From Planctomycetota bacterium (GTDB lineage Bacteria; Planctomycetota; Planctomycetia; Pirellulales; Pirellulaceae): DNA of 64,000 nt. The stretch is from the NCBI GenBank assembly GCA_026692905.1, contig JAPLNL010000119.1, forward strand, positions 62,001 through 126,000. Reading direction: 5' to 3'. Of the stretch, positions 45,321 through 55,403 are shown piece after piece (position 1 is the stretch's first letter; every line of letters begins with the position of its first letter). The notes below the pieces were generated by a model. The model did not search any database, was not told the DNA's origin, and worked only from the letters and a program-made list of their open reading frames with translations. The position numbers were made by a program, and so were the translations under genes.

Positions 45321-47471
45321 TCAGTTTCCACTGAACAGCTGCTGCTTTAGGAACGTGTAGGCAATCGCTTGCATGAACGCGGATTGGCGATTGTTTGCCG
45401 CTCCTCCGTGGCCACCCTCGATGTTTTCGTAGTAAAGGACCGAGTGTCCTTGTTCCTCCATTTTGGCCATCATCTTTCTGGCGTGGCCGGGATGGACACG
45501 GTCGTCGCGAGTTGAAGTCGTGAAAAGAACATTCGCGTATTTTTCGCCACTCTTGACGTTGTGGTACGGCGAGAATGACTTGATGAACGACCATTGGGCG
45601 GGATCATCCGGATTGCCGTATTCTGCCATCCATGAGGCGCCGGCTAGCAATTTGTTGTAGCGTTGCATATCCAAAAGTGGCACTTGGCAGACCGCTGCTT
45701 TGAACAAACCGGGATAGAGTGTAACCATGTTTCCGACCAAAAGTCCGCCGTTGGATCCACCTTGTATTCCGAGCTTTTCCGGCTTGGTTACTTTCCGTGT
45801 GTACAGGTCTTGAGCGACGGCTGCAAAGTCTTCGTAGCATCGCAATCGGTTCTCCTTCAAGGCTGCTTGGTGCCAGCGAGGGCCATACTCTCCACCGCCT
45901 CGAATGTTTGCAACAACGTAGACTCCGCCTTGGCTAACCCAGGCTCTCCCGACTGCAGGGCTATAACCGGGTTGCATTGATATTTCGAAACCGCCATAAC
46001 CGTAAAGTAGGGTCGGATGATTGCCATCAAGCTTCAAACCCTCGGCACCGACCAAGAAGTAGGGAACGCGAGTTCCATCTTTGCTAGTCGCAAAGTGCTG
46101 CGAAATCGCGAGCCCCTTGGCGTCGAAGAACGCCGGCATTTGCTTGAGCACCGACGGTTCCGAGCCGATGGTTCCGAAGGAAAGTGTGGTTGGGTTCAAG
46201 TAGTTGGTCGAGGTCATGAAGAAGTCATTAGACTCGTCCGAGTCGACGGATGAAATGTTGACCGTACCAAGCGATGGTGCTCCTTTGAGCGGTTCGCGAA
46301 CCCAGCCCTTGTCCGTTGGATTCAATACATAGATCCGATTTTTGACATCCTCCAACACGTTAATGTAAGCGAAGTCTTTGGTGAAGCCTGCGCTAGATAA
46401 TGCTGTGGTATCCGAAGGTTCGAAGACCATTTCGAGATTGCGATCGCCTTTGATAAAGGCATCGAAATTTGCCATGAGCAATGCGCCAGCTGGGTAAGTT
46501 TTGCCGCCTACTTCCCAGGGCTTGCGAAGTTCGATGGATAGGTACTGGTGAAAGACCGACTTGCTGGCACTGTTGGGAACGTCGATTTTGATAAGCTTGG
46601 AATTGCTATCGAGCAGGTACAACTCATCGTTGTAAAACGCGAGATTGCGGCTGACCAAGTTACGTTCGAAACCGGGCGAATCGTCGTGCATGGCGGAGAT
46701 GGACATGTCTTCGCTCTTACCTTCGTAGACAATTTCCGCTGATTCTAGAGGTGTGCCGCGTTTCCATTTCTTGGCAATGCGGGGGTAGCCCGATTCGGTC
46801 ATCGATCCCGGACCAAAATCGGTCATGACAAAAACATGGTCCTTGTCGATCCAGCTCATGCCACCTTTGGCTTCCGGTCTCGAAAAGCCATCCTTGACGA
46901 ATTCTTTCTTGTCCATGTCGAATTCACGAGTGACATCGGCGTCCGCTCCACCACGCGAAAGAGTGATAAGGGCTCGTTTGTAGTCGGGACGAAGGAGGTT
47001 CGCACCTTTCCAAACCCAGTTTTCGTTTTCTGCTTTGCCGAGAGCGTCCAGGTCCAGAATCACTTCCCACTCGGGCTGAGCCTTCTTGTATTGCTCCAAA
47101 GTTGTTCGGCGCCAAAGCCCTCGTTCGTTCTTTTTGTCTCGCCAAAAGTTGTAGTAGTAGTCACCTTGTTTGGACACGAAGGGAATGCGAGCATCGGAGT
47201 CGAGGATGGCTAGAAGATCTTCGCGAAGTGCATTGAACTGTGGATCGGCCTCCAATTTGGATTGTGATTTTGCATTCCTGGCCTTAACCCATTCGATGGC
47301 TTTCTCGCCGGTAACATCTTCGAGCCACAGATAAGGATCCGTGTCCCCTGCTACTGCGGGACTGGTCGCTGCGGAACTGTTGGGTAGTTGGGCCATAGTT
47401 GTTTTGGTAAAAGGTAGCAATCCAAAGGGTAAAACTGCTAAGAGTAGGGATGTTTTGAAGTGAAAACGCAT
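45321..47471 (-). CDS. Secreted prolyl oligopeptidase (S9A)
   Basis: A 716-residue exported serine peptidase that should cleave proline-containing oligopeptides. A signal peptide (KTSLLLAVLPFGLLPF) precedes PYLWLEDVTGEKAIEWVKARN, the S9A opening, then the propeller. The catalytic domain carries GYGGFEISMQPGY, NIRGGGEYGPRWH, the nucleophile in GGSNGG (about Ser573), the acid in TSTRDDRVHPGHARKM and the histidine in EGGHGG. AGGAGC precedes ATG 47471. All triad motifs are intact. Confidence 0.95.
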   Translation of the reverse strand: MRFHFKTSLLLAVLPFGLLPFTKTTMAQLPNSSAATSPAVAGDTDPYLWLEDVTGEKAIEWVKARNAKSQSKLEADPQFNALREDLLAILDSDARIPFVSKQGDYYYNFWRDKKNERGLWRRTTLEQYKKAQPEWEVILDLDALGKAENENWVWKGANLLRPDYKRALITLSRGGADADVTREFDMDKKEFVKDGFSRPEAKGGMSWIDKDHVFVMTDFGPGSMTESGYPRIAKKWKRGTPLESAEIVYEGKSEDMSISAMHDDSPGFERNLVSRNLAFYNDELYLLDSNSKLIKIDVPNSASKSVFHQYLSIELRKPWEVGGKTYPAGALLMANFDAFIKGDRNLEMVFEPSDTTALSSAGFTKDFAYINVLEDVKNRIYVLNPTDKGWVREPLKGAPSLGTVNISSVDSDESNDFFMTSTNYLNPTTLSFGTIGSEPSVLKQMPAFFDAKGLAISQHFATSKDGTRVPYFLVGAEGLKLDGNHPTLLYGYGGFEISMQPGYSPAVGRAWVSQGGVYVVANIRGGGEYGPRWHQAALKENRLRCYEDFAAVAQDLYTRKVTKPEKLGIQGGSNGGLLVGNMVTLYPGLFKAAVCQVPLLDMQRYNKLLAGASWMAEYGNPDDPAQWSFIKSFSPYHNVKSGEKYANVLFTTSTRDDRVHPGHARKMMAKMEEQGHSVLYYENIEGGHGGAANNRQSAFMQAIAYTFLKQQLFSGN

Positions 47472-47636
47472 ATGTAGCTCCTGCGACGTATCGCCGAGTA
47501 AAAGTTGGGAAAGTTCTGTCTAATTTGGAGAGGAGAGAATCACTGGGCGATACAAGGACGATAGACTTATGGGATTGGACTCTTCCGAGGTCTTCTGAAT
47601 TCTAAATGGTATCGATTTATCCATGGAGGATCAATC

Positions 47637-49340
47637 ATGCGGTCTCTATTTGGCTTGTCCGTCATTTTCCTGACAACGTTTTTCGGTACCTCTACTCGCG
47701 TTGCACTTTCCGGGGACCCAGTTGATTCACCTAGCAACCTTACTCGTGTTCGAGATGCGGTGTTGTCTGGAAATACCGGTTCGGCGGTAAACGAACTCAG
47801 GTCGTTGCCGAGCCAAGAGAGACTGGAATGGCTAAGTCAACTGCACCAGACTGCCGGCAACGAGAACCCCAACGGTGGTGCTTCGATGGCGGACTATTCC
47901 GCTTTGATTGGTCTCATCGAGAACGTGATCGATGCGGACTGGCAAATCAACGGTGGAACTGCTTCGTTGAACCCATATCGCCAAGGGGTGCGGATCGACC
48001 CGACGGGTTTGATTGAACGATTCGACGCCACCAAAGTGAAATGGAAGTCACTCAAATTCGATCGAGATCAGGGCAAAAAGGTCAAGTCGGAACCGAAAAC
48101 GCTTTCGGAGCTCGGTGATTGGCAGGAAGCTACTTCGCTTAGATGGGTTTCGCTGCACCAATTAGACCAGCAAGTTGCTGAGCGTCTCAAGGACTCGAAC
48201 AATGCTCGAGCCAACATCGCAATGGAATTGTTGGGTGGCCTCTATCGAATCGACTATGTGGCGTACGACAAGGAGTCGCGTGAGTGGTACCTGGGAGGAC
48301 CAGCGGGAAATCTTGTTGCCAGCAAGTCAGGGGAGTTGTTCAGTTCGGAAACCGGTTTGCCACCAGTGCTTCTCGAAGATCTACTGGGCATTGCACCTCA
48401 TGTTTTGCGAAACAAAGGGGAGTTCGGTTGTTCGATTGATCCAGATCCAGTTCGACTCACGGAGGCCTACGAGATGGCTCGAAGCTCTTCCTCGCTGCGC
48501 GCCATGCAAAGAGAGCCAGAAAAGTGGGCTGAAGAGTGGCGTCAAAAGCTAGGACGACAACATGCGAAAGTCATTGGGCTTCGGCAAGATTCGCCGACTG
48601 GCTACGCACTATTGATCGCCGATGCGCACATGAAACGCTTGGGGTTGGGACTAGAACCTTGCCCAGCCAAAATGAAATCGTATTGGCACGAAAGAGCCGC
48701 CTTATCAAGTTTGGGGAATTCTGGGGATTCGGGCATGGTCCGCTGGTGGTTCTCGTTGACCGACTTCAAGATTCCGATGGACCCAGAACGCCACATCTAT
48801 CATTTCGTGTCCTCGAATGTTCAAGTGCTCAGCGAAGCCCAAATGATGAATACTAAAGGGGAACGTGTTGCAACGTCCTCTCCGGACTTTGCGGCAGATG
48901 CATTCGCGAGGAAGTTCACACGCAACTTCGACCAATTGCAGCGGGACTATCCGGTCTACGGTCGCTTGCGACACATTTTCGACTTGGCCGTTGCCATGGA
49001 AATCGTGCGACACGAGATTCGCGGAGGCAATGGAAAGCCATTTTTGGCAATCGACAATACGAAGCTGCAACCTCGGTTGCCTGTAGCGCCAGTGGAGTTG
49101 GAATCGGTCGCTTCGACGCATCTCCAACCGAACGGATCGATGTCCGCAATGATCAGTGGAGGAGTCTCAATTCAAATCTCGGACGCGATTGGCCGGTTGA
49201 AAGTGGACAAAACCGAAACGAATAAAGTTGCAATCGAATCATCCAATGATTTAAGCAAACGAGCAGACCTAGTAGCCGATCAGCAAAGTGATGTGGAGCT
49301 CACGCTGAAGCCAAAACGCGACTTGCCGTTTTGGAAATAG
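47637..49340 (+). CDS. Exported DUF1598-like protein (planctomycete-type)
   Basis: A 567-residue exported protein with signal peptide RSLFGLSVIFLTTFFG. The stretch LRWVSLHQLDQQVAERL...MELLGGLYRIDYVAYDKESREWYLGGPAGNLV and the later WWFSLTDFKIPMDPERHIYHFVSSNVQVLSEAQMM fit DUF1598, a family I remember as restricted to planctomycetes. No catalytic motif is visible. ATG at 47637 has a strong GGAGGA 6 bases upstream. The family name is from memory of patterns; function unknown. Confidence 0.7.
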   Translation: MRSLFGLSVIFLTTFFGTSTRVALSGDPVDSPSNLTRVRDAVLSGNTGSAVNELRSLPSQERLEWLSQLHQTAGNENPNGGASMADYSALIGLIENVIDADWQINGGTASLNPYRQGVRIDPTGLIERFDATKVKWKSLKFDRDQGKKVKSEPKTLSELGDWQEATSLRWVSLHQLDQQVAERLKDSNNARANIAMELLGGLYRIDYVAYDKESREWYLGGPAGNLVASKSGELFSSETGLPPVLLEDLLGIAPHVLRNKGEFGCSIDPDPVRLTEAYEMARSSSSLRAMQREPEKWAEEWRQKLGRQHAKVIGLRQDSPTGYALLIADAHMKRLGLGLEPCPAKMKSYWHERAALSSLGNSGDSGMVRWWFSLTDFKIPMDPERHIYHFVSSNVQVLSEAQMMNTKGERVATSSPDFAADAFARKFTRNFDQLQRDYPVYGRLRHIFDLAVAMEIVRHEIRGGNGKPFLAIDNTKLQPRLPVAPVELESVASTHLQPNGSMSAMISGGVSIQISDAIGRLKVDKTETNKVAIESSNDLSKRADLVADQQSDVELTLKPKRDLPFWK

Positions 49341-49364
49341 TGTTGCTGGGTTTGCTGCACGCTA

Positions 49365-49411
49365 CCTTCGCGCAGCGAAGGGCGATATTGTCGCTCGTCG
49401 CTCCGCGACGA
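49365..49411. other. Two hairpins between convergent genes
   Basis: CCTTCGC-GCA-GCGAAGG at 49365-49381 and TCGTCGC-TCC-GCGACGA at 49395-49411, between the convergent DUF1598-like and MscS genes. No T runs. Confidence 0.55.
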
Positions 49412-49535
49412 TTGCGTACATGATACTGGGATTCTAGATGGGCTATCAAACTCCAATCGCACGTACATTCAACACCCCTCAGTGCATCTACCGAAGCACA
49501 GTACTCTAGTTGTTTTTTAAAAGTGGGCTTAGCCA

Positions 49536-51695
49536 TCATCCCGCTTGCCTAAAGCCTCCCGATCGATAGCTTGGATTGTTCTCACGTGCCGAACCGTCGT
49601 CGTTGGACTGCACGTAGACAGACCGCTGTGGATACGGATGCTGAATGCCGAGTTCGCCAAAGCGGTTCTTGATGCGTTTCAACCATTCCTGCTTGACCGC
49701 CCCATGCTTATTCGGAAGTGTTTTGACGGACATCTTCAGATTCATAGCTGACTCGCCCAGGTTTTCGATGGCGGGGGAACTCGGCAGTTCAAGCAACAGG
49801 CTTCCAAACGTGGGGTCTTGGTGAAGCTCCTGCGAGATGGAGTTCAAGATATCGGTGATTCGATCGAGACTCTCTTGGTGGCCGACAGCAATTTCACAGA
49901 CCGCTCTGGACCATCCGTGCGTTTCGTTGCTGACACTGTTGATGGTACCATTGGGAATAAAGTGCACCACGCCGTTGGAGTCTCGCAACACGGTCATTCG
50001 CAAAGTGATCCGTTCGACTTGGCCGCTCACCCCACCAACGCGAACGAAGTCGTTAAGCATGTACTGGTTTTCGAGTAGCATCACGAAGCCATAAAAGTAG
50101 TCCTTGATCAAGTTCTGAGCGCCGAAGGCAACGGCCAAACCGATGACGGCAACTCCCCCCATCAAGACGGTGATGTTCGCACCGGCTTCGTCAAGAACCA
50201 TCATCACACCAGCGATAAAAATACCGACGGTCGAGGCGTTTTGAAAAACCCCAACTAGCGTTTTTGCTCGGTTCTCTCGTTCGGTTTTTGAGCCTCGACC
50301 TGAGCTGGTGGTAACGAGTCGGACTGATCGCGACGCAAAGAAGGAAGCGAGCCAATTGAAAATAAACATGCCGGCCACGATGGCTAAAATGGGTGGGCCA
50401 TGCTCAACGATCCATTTCGAAATGTTGTGCAACGTAAAAGGGTTTCGAATGGCCGCGGTGCGACTCTCAGCTTCGTTGGCCTCTTGGCGTTTCTTTTCGG
50501 CTTCGTGCAGTGCAACAATGTGTTCCGATTGCAAACTGCTTTGTTCGGCGCGGTGATCGTTGAGACGCTCGCTGATTTCGGCGACTTCCGACCTCGCTTG
50601 AATCAGTCGGTTGCTGGCATTCGCAATCGACGTTCTCAGCTCCGCCAACTCCGACGCGTTTGCTTCTTCGGCGGTGCGGCGAGCTAGCTCTTGCGAAAGC
50701 GTGAGCTGTGCAGCGCTAGAGAGATCGACTTTCTTGCGGGCAAGCGTCAGTTCTTTCTGTTCTTGAACGACTAGCTTTTGGATGTCGGCCAAACGAGCGG
50801 CAATAGAGCGAGTTTCCTCTTGAGCTTCGTCCGCTTGTTTGTCTTTTTCTTCCGCTTCTTCTACCGCTTTCGCTAGTTCTGGATTCTGTTCGTCGGAATC
50901 GGAATCGGTTTTGTTCTCTTCCGACTGATCGGAGTCGGAATGCGATCGCTTTCGAAAGTCCCGTTCGTCACCGTGGTTGGAGTCATTGTTCGAGGCGTTG
51001 CGGTGTTCGGACTCGCTGTGAGTATCGCGTTGGTTGGAGTGTTCCGACTTTGAATCTTCTTTCGTTATGTCCTCATTTTCGGCTATCGTTTCGTCGTTCT
51101 CGCCGGTAATTGCGGCCAAGGCTGCTTTGTCGTTTTCGATTTTTCGTTTTAAGGTCACCTTTTGCTCGCGCAGTGTCTTTCGATCTTCGATGGCGAGGTC
51201 CAATCGATCTTCGGCGAGTTTGCGAAGCCGTTGAAGCGATGCATGCTCTTTTTCTAAATGCTCCACGGCAGATGCATCCTTGCCATTGCGGGCTGCTTCC
51301 CATTTTTCTGCGATAGACTCCATCTCCTCTTTTGCTGATCGGAATTCCTTTTCGGCGATGGCATATTCGCTGTTTGGGTTATCCATTTCCTGTTCGAGGG
51401 CGAGGAGTTGTTTTTGATCGTGTTCGAGCGACTCCAGAATCTCACCCATACGTTCGGCATCGGAATGCCCAGCATGCTTTTTGTCGTCGTCAGGTTGAGT
51501 CTCCTCGCTGTTCTCCTGAGGAGTTTCGTTGGCAACACTTCCCTGCTTCAGGTCGGGCGTTTCTGCCGCCCGATTTGTCGAAGGTTGTGGCTTATTCGAT
51601 TGAGGAGAGTTCGCGCTGGCGATGGCAGAAAGAAGTGCAATAGCCAAAATAAAGCGAAAAGCAAAATTAGAAACGAGACTCATTCGCGTGCTCAT
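49536..51695 (-). CDS. MscS-family mechanosensitive channel with long periplasmic coiled coil
   Basis: A 719-residue protein. After a signal peptide, residues about 30-420 are charged heptad-type helix (KQLLALEQEMDNPNSEYAIAEKEF, KLAEDRLDLAIEDRKTLREQK, RLIQARSEVAEISERLNDHR) interrupted by a Ser/Asp/His/Asn/Glu-rich segment at about 205-275. Then come two membrane segments, the MscS pore helix VAVIGLAVAFGAQNLIKDYFYG (about 515) and the beta and alpha/beta domains (RVGGVSGQVERITLRMTVLRDSNGVVHFIPNGTI). It should open on membrane tension. The domain order recalls the large MscK-type channels. AAGGA precedes ATG 51695. Confidence 0.88.
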   Translation of the reverse strand: MSTRMSLVSNFAFRFILAIALLSAIASANSPQSNKPQPSTNRAAETPDLKQGSVANETPQENSEETQPDDDKKHAGHSDAERMGEILESLEHDQKQLLALEQEMDNPNSEYAIAEKEFRSAKEEMESIAEKWEAARNGKDASAVEHLEKEHASLQRLRKLAEDRLDLAIEDRKTLREQKVTLKRKIENDKAALAAITGENDETIAENEDITKEDSKSEHSNQRDTHSESEHRNASNNDSNHGDERDFRKRSHSDSDQSEENKTDSDSDEQNPELAKAVEEAEEKDKQADEAQEETRSIAARLADIQKLVVQEQKELTLARKKVDLSSAAQLTLSQELARRTAEEANASELAELRTSIANASNRLIQARSEVAEISERLNDHRAEQSSLQSEHIVALHEAEKKRQEANEAESRTAAIRNPFTLHNISKWIVEHGPPILAIVAGMFIFNWLASFFASRSVRLVTTSSGRGSKTERENRAKTLVGVFQNASTVGIFIAGVMMVLDEAGANITVLMGGVAVIGLAVAFGAQNLIKDYFYGFVMLLENQYMLNDFVRVGGVSGQVERITLRMTVLRDSNGVVHFIPNGTINSVSNETHGWSRAVCEIAVGHQESLDRITDILNSISQELHQDPTFGSLLLELPSSPAIENLGESAMNLKMSVKTLPNKHGAVKQEWLKRIKNRFGELGIQHPYPQRSVYVQSNDDGSARENNPSYRSGGFRQAG

Positions 51696-51849
51696 ATCGG
51701 TGTCCTTACCCTAAGCGGTTGCCAGGTGATCTTTCACCAAACGTCGGTCCGTCGGGATTGTAGCCTGTCGCGTGAGCTTGGCCAAGAGAATTCCAAAAAC
51801 GCTAGGAATACTTGGAAAGCTAGCGAAAACCCCATGCAATTTATTTTTC

Positions 51850-51960
51850 GGGAGGGTAAGGCTCCTGCCGAACCGTAGCGCCGCAAGCTCGGCAGGAGCC
51901 TCGCCCTCCCATAGGATTTCAAAGGAGCCGGCAAAGCAAAGATGTTGAAAGCAGTGGGCT
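51850..51960. repeat. Family B, diverged copy B3
   Basis: GGGAGGGTAAGGCTCCTGCC ... GGCAGGAGCCTCGCCCTCCC followed by a decayed right end GATGTTGAAAGCAGTGGGC. Another hairpin (AGCCTGTGC ... GCCACAGG) follows to about 52020. The gap 51696-52116 separates divergent genes; no gene is supported. Confidence 0.8.
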
Positions 51961-52116
51961 TCTAGCCTGTGCATGAGCGTTTTCATAGGCTTGAAGCGCT
52001 GGAAGCCTATGCCACAGGTAAATTTTTGCATGGTTGCGATCGACTGCAAAAAGGGTCACAATCTAGTCTCGCCATGTACCCGCCAAGTTCGTCTCGCAAT
52101 CCAGAATTTTGAATTT

Positions 52117-54345
52117 ATGAGCACAAACACCGTTCCTGAGCATAAGCCATTTATCGCTGATGAAGCCAACATTCCGGAGTTCACATGGTTCCCGATCGTT
52201 ATGGGAGCGTTGCTTGGAATCGTCTTCGGTGCATCATCGATGTATCTGGTGTTGAAAGTTGGCTTGACGGTATCGGCTTCTATCCCGGTTGCCGTGCTTT
52301 CAATCACACTTTTTAGAGCGATTTCACAGGTTACCGGGGCTCGAAAAACGACGATCCTTGAAAACAATATCGTTCAAACGACGGGATCAGCTGGTGAGTC
52401 CTTGGCTTTTGCTGTAGGCTTGATCATGCCGACTCTCTTGCTTTTGGGATTCGACATCGATGTCGTGCGAGTTATGACCGTAAGCGTATTTGGTGGTTTG
52501 TTGGGAATCCTATTGATGATTCCGCTTCGTCAGGCCTTCATTGTCAAGCAGCATGGGATCCTGACTTTTCCCGAAGGCAAAGCATGTGCTGAAGTTTTGC
52601 TTGCGGGGGAGAAGGGTGGCTCAACTGCAATCATGGTGTTTGCCGGGTTCGGACTTGGCTTTCTCTACCAGTTTTGCATGCAAGCGTTGCTCCTTTGGAA
52701 AGACGCAGTTGCATTTGCTCTGTACTATGTTGATGCGGCCGGAAAAGCGGTTGGACTCAAAGGGGCAACACTCAGTGCAGAGGTATCTCCTTCGCTATTA
52801 GGTGTTGGATACATCATTGGGCCTCGGATTGCAGGAATCATGTTTGCGGGAGGAGTGTTAGCATACCTCGTGCTGTGCCCATTGATCGTGTTCTTTGGCG
52901 AAGGGTTGGAAGCTCCGCTTGCTCCTGGGACGAAGTTGATCAAGGACATGAATGAATCGGCAATCCGCTCAAGTTACATTCTGTATATTGGTGCTGGCGC
53001 TGTTGCGACAGGTGGCATCATTAGCATGATCAAAGCGCTTCCAACAATCTTGAGCGCAATCTTGGCTAGCCTCAAAGAATTGTTTGCATCCAAGGATGGA
53101 TCAAAACAAGGAAATCGCCGAACAGATCGCGATATCCCACTTCCATATGTCTTGATTGGTAGTCTTCTTTTGGTTGTGGGGCTTATGGCCGTACCTCAGT
53201 TGGGCCTAGGATTTGGCTACACGGGAATGGCAGGGGCTGCCATGATCATTGTCTTTGGCTTTTTGTTTGTGACCGTCTCCTCACGATTGACGGGTGAAAT
53301 TGGCTCTTCATCGAATCCGATTTCTGGGATGACGGTTGCAACGTTGTTGTTGACATGCCTCATGCTGTTGGGATTGGAATGGATGGGGGTTGCGACGATC
53401 AACAAGGAGATCAAGCTTACCGCGTTGACTATCGCTGGTGTCGTTTGCGTGGCAGCCTCCAATGGGGGAAGTACCGCTCAAGCGCTCAAGGTTGGTCACA
53501 TTGTCGGAGCCACGCCACGCGCCCAGCAGTTAAGCATTTTGATCGGCGCGCTGACATCCGCATTGGTTGTCGGGCTTGTCCTTATAGCCATGAACGAAGC
53601 AAACTCGACATACAGCAAAAAAGCTGTGGAGCAGCATGCCAGTGTGGTAGTCGACGTAAAAGGACTGCCCCTGGATCGAGTGCGATCCGGGCCGTATTCA
53701 ACCGCGGATTCTAAAGACTACTACGTACTTAACGTAGGACGAACCGAACGAGATGCCCCGTTACCAGCAGGTCGTTATCTTTTGGATGATGCAGGTAAGC
53801 CGGTTTATTTGGTGGATCCAGGGATCAACGGAATCTTGACCGAGGATGACGACGGAAAAAGTGTTAAAGCAAGCAAATTTGATGCGCCAAAGACCGTATT
53901 GATGCAACTGATCATAGATGGGATCTTGGATCGGAGGCTTCCCTGGGGGTTAGTGTTGATTGGGGCACTTATCGCTGTAACCCTTGAATTGAGTTGTGTA
54001 CCAAGTTTACCATTCGCCGTTGGAGTGTATCTGCCTCTCGCCGCATCGACGCCCATTTTCCTGGGTGGGATGATTCGCATGGCGGTCGACAAGTGGCAAG
54101 GCAATAAAGCGGGAAGCGAAGACGATTCAAGTCCAGCTGTTCTGTTGAGCTCAGGCTATATAGCCGGCGGTGCTATCGCTGCCGTATTGATCTCATTTAT
54201 GAACTTCAAAAAAGAATGGCTTGAGTTGATCAAGCTCGAGGCATGGGCTCCTACGACGGAACTGATGTCGCTTTTGCCCTTCGGGATACTGTGCGTCGTG
54301 CTGTTGATCGTTGGAATGAGCAAAAAGCAGATTCCAGCAGAGTAA
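52117..54345 (+). CDS. OPT-family oligopeptide transporter
   Basis: A 742-residue transporter with about 15 membrane segments. OPT patterns: FTWFPIVMGALLGIVFGASSMYLVLKVG, ARKTTILENNIVQTTGSAGESLAF, ILTFPEGKACAEVL, ASNGGSTAQALKVGHIVGATP, and PWGLVLIGALIAVTLEL near the end. A hydrophilic insert of about 90 residues (EQHASVVVDVKGLPLDRVRSG...SVKASKFDAP) splits the late part. Substrate unknown; relatives move peptides or metal chelates. ATG at 52117 is preferred because the frame upstream reads repeat-rich sequence. Confidence 0.92.
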   Translation: MSTNTVPEHKPFIADEANIPEFTWFPIVMGALLGIVFGASSMYLVLKVGLTVSASIPVAVLSITLFRAISQVTGARKTTILENNIVQTTGSAGESLAFAVGLIMPTLLLLGFDIDVVRVMTVSVFGGLLGILLMIPLRQAFIVKQHGILTFPEGKACAEVLLAGEKGGSTAIMVFAGFGLGFLYQFCMQALLLWKDAVAFALYYVDAAGKAVGLKGATLSAEVSPSLLGVGYIIGPRIAGIMFAGGVLAYLVLCPLIVFFGEGLEAPLAPGTKLIKDMNESAIRSSYILYIGAGAVATGGIISMIKALPTILSAILASLKELFASKDGSKQGNRRTDRDIPLPYVLIGSLLLVVGLMAVPQLGLGFGYTGMAGAAMIIVFGFLFVTVSSRLTGEIGSSSNPISGMTVATLLLTCLMLLGLEWMGVATINKEIKLTALTIAGVVCVAASNGGSTAQALKVGHIVGATPRAQQLSILIGALTSALVVGLVLIAMNEANSTYSKKAVEQHASVVVDVKGLPLDRVRSGPYSTADSKDYYVLNVGRTERDAPLPAGRYLLDDAGKPVYLVDPGINGILTEDDDGKSVKASKFDAPKTVLMQLIIDGILDRRLPWGLVLIGALIAVTLELSCVPSLPFAVGVYLPLAASTPIFLGGMIRMAVDKWQGNKAGSEDDSSPAVLLSSGYIAGGAIAAVLISFMNFKKEWLELIKLEAWAPTTELMSLLPFGILCVVLLIVGMSKKQIPAE

Positions 54346-54453
54346 CATCGATTGAGAGTTAATGCGATTGAATCGCGAATGCGATGGCAGTTTTCAGCCT
54401 GGGGTAAGTTTGCAAGGCGAACGAAACCCCAGGTCCCGGGGCTCCGATTTTTG

Positions 54454-55011
54454 CTATTCGCCAAACAGATCTCGCAAATCCAGTGGCGAGCTGCAATGGG
54501 CCAGGGGAGATACGGTTTGTTCTAGTTTGAAAAGACTTCGATCGGAGTAGCAACCATCATCAGGCAGTCGAAAAACGTGGATACACTTGCTTGGCACATC
54601 CACTATCCAGTATTCGACGATTCCAGCTTCGGCATAAAGAGCTGATTTTCGAACAAGGTCGTTCTGCAAACTGCTGTCTGAAACTTCGATTGCCAACTTT
54701 ACGTCGGCTGCATTCGGATGGCGATCAAGATAGCGTCCGGCTCGAACCCACAGCAGATCAGGTTCTGGACGACTATCGAGCTCAATGAGTTCAAGTCCCG
54801 TTTGGACCGTTACTCGGATAATACTTGGGTCTGTCGATCGCACGGACCAATTGAGCAGAAAAGCAATCAGATCGTCATGTATGGGTCCAGCAGGATTCAT
54901 TTCGCATATCTCTCCGCGAATCAATTCGATTTTACGATTCAGGTGATCGAATGCTCCGAGTTCCACCATACGGTTGTAGTCAGAGGTCGTCAAATGGAGA
55001 TGAGTGCTCAT
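54454..55011 (-). CDS. Uma2-family restriction endonuclease-like protein
   Basis: A 185-residue protein with the full pattern of the Uma2/DUF820 family: KIELIRGEI (Glu34), PEPDLLWV (Asp85), LAIEVSDSSL (Glu109), DLVRKSALYAEAGIVEYWIVDV (Lys122). These residues match the PD-(D/E)XK nuclease core. Such genes are numerous in planctomycetes and cyanobacteria and their role is not known. No partner or methylase gene is adjacent. Confidence 0.88.
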   Translation of the reverse strand: MSTHLHLTTSDYNRMVELGAFDHLNRKIELIRGEICEMNPAGPIHDDLIAFLLNWSVRSTDPSIIRVTVQTGLELIELDSRPEPDLLWVRAGRYLDRHPNAADVKLAIEVSDSSLQNDLVRKSALYAEAGIVEYWIVDVPSKCIHVFRLPDDGCYSDRSLFKLEQTVSPLAHCSSPLDLRDLFGE

Positions 55012-55403
55012 TGGCTCACGGTCTCGCGTTTATCCATTGATACGTTGAGAATGGTACGATGCGGGTTGTAGGGATTCCGAAAGTATACCTCCAGCAGGGC
55101 TAGATGTCTTCCGATTTCGCACTCACCCTCGTTCCAAGGCTCTGCCGGCATAGCCAGGGGACGAGGGGGCAACCATCTTAAGTCCCTCTTTTTTGCCAAA
55201 AAAACTAAGGAAGCCGAAAGAAATTCGAATTGATGCTTCGTTAAGTCCCTAGGATCGTTGGTCGTCAGGCTATTAAGTTGCGGCGAGCCTTTGATCATGA
55301 CCCCTGCGATTGACAGCCTCCCATACTAGCCGCAAAGGAAAAACTACCCGATACTTTGGCAGTTCAATCGATCGCAAACTCGAACCCCGTCAGCATTAAA
55401 ATT
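55012..55403. other. Intergenic region between divergent genes
   Basis: No gene is supported. A minus-strand frame of 96 codons (55008-55298) has no domain and reads partly through a family F-like fragment (CTCGTTCCAAGGCTC at 55127). The region must hold promoters for the Uma2 gene and the PQQ propeller gene. Confidence 0.5.

Noticed and set aside
55008-55298. 96-codon minus-strand frame upstream of the Uma2 gene
   Set aside because: No domain; partly repeat sequence.
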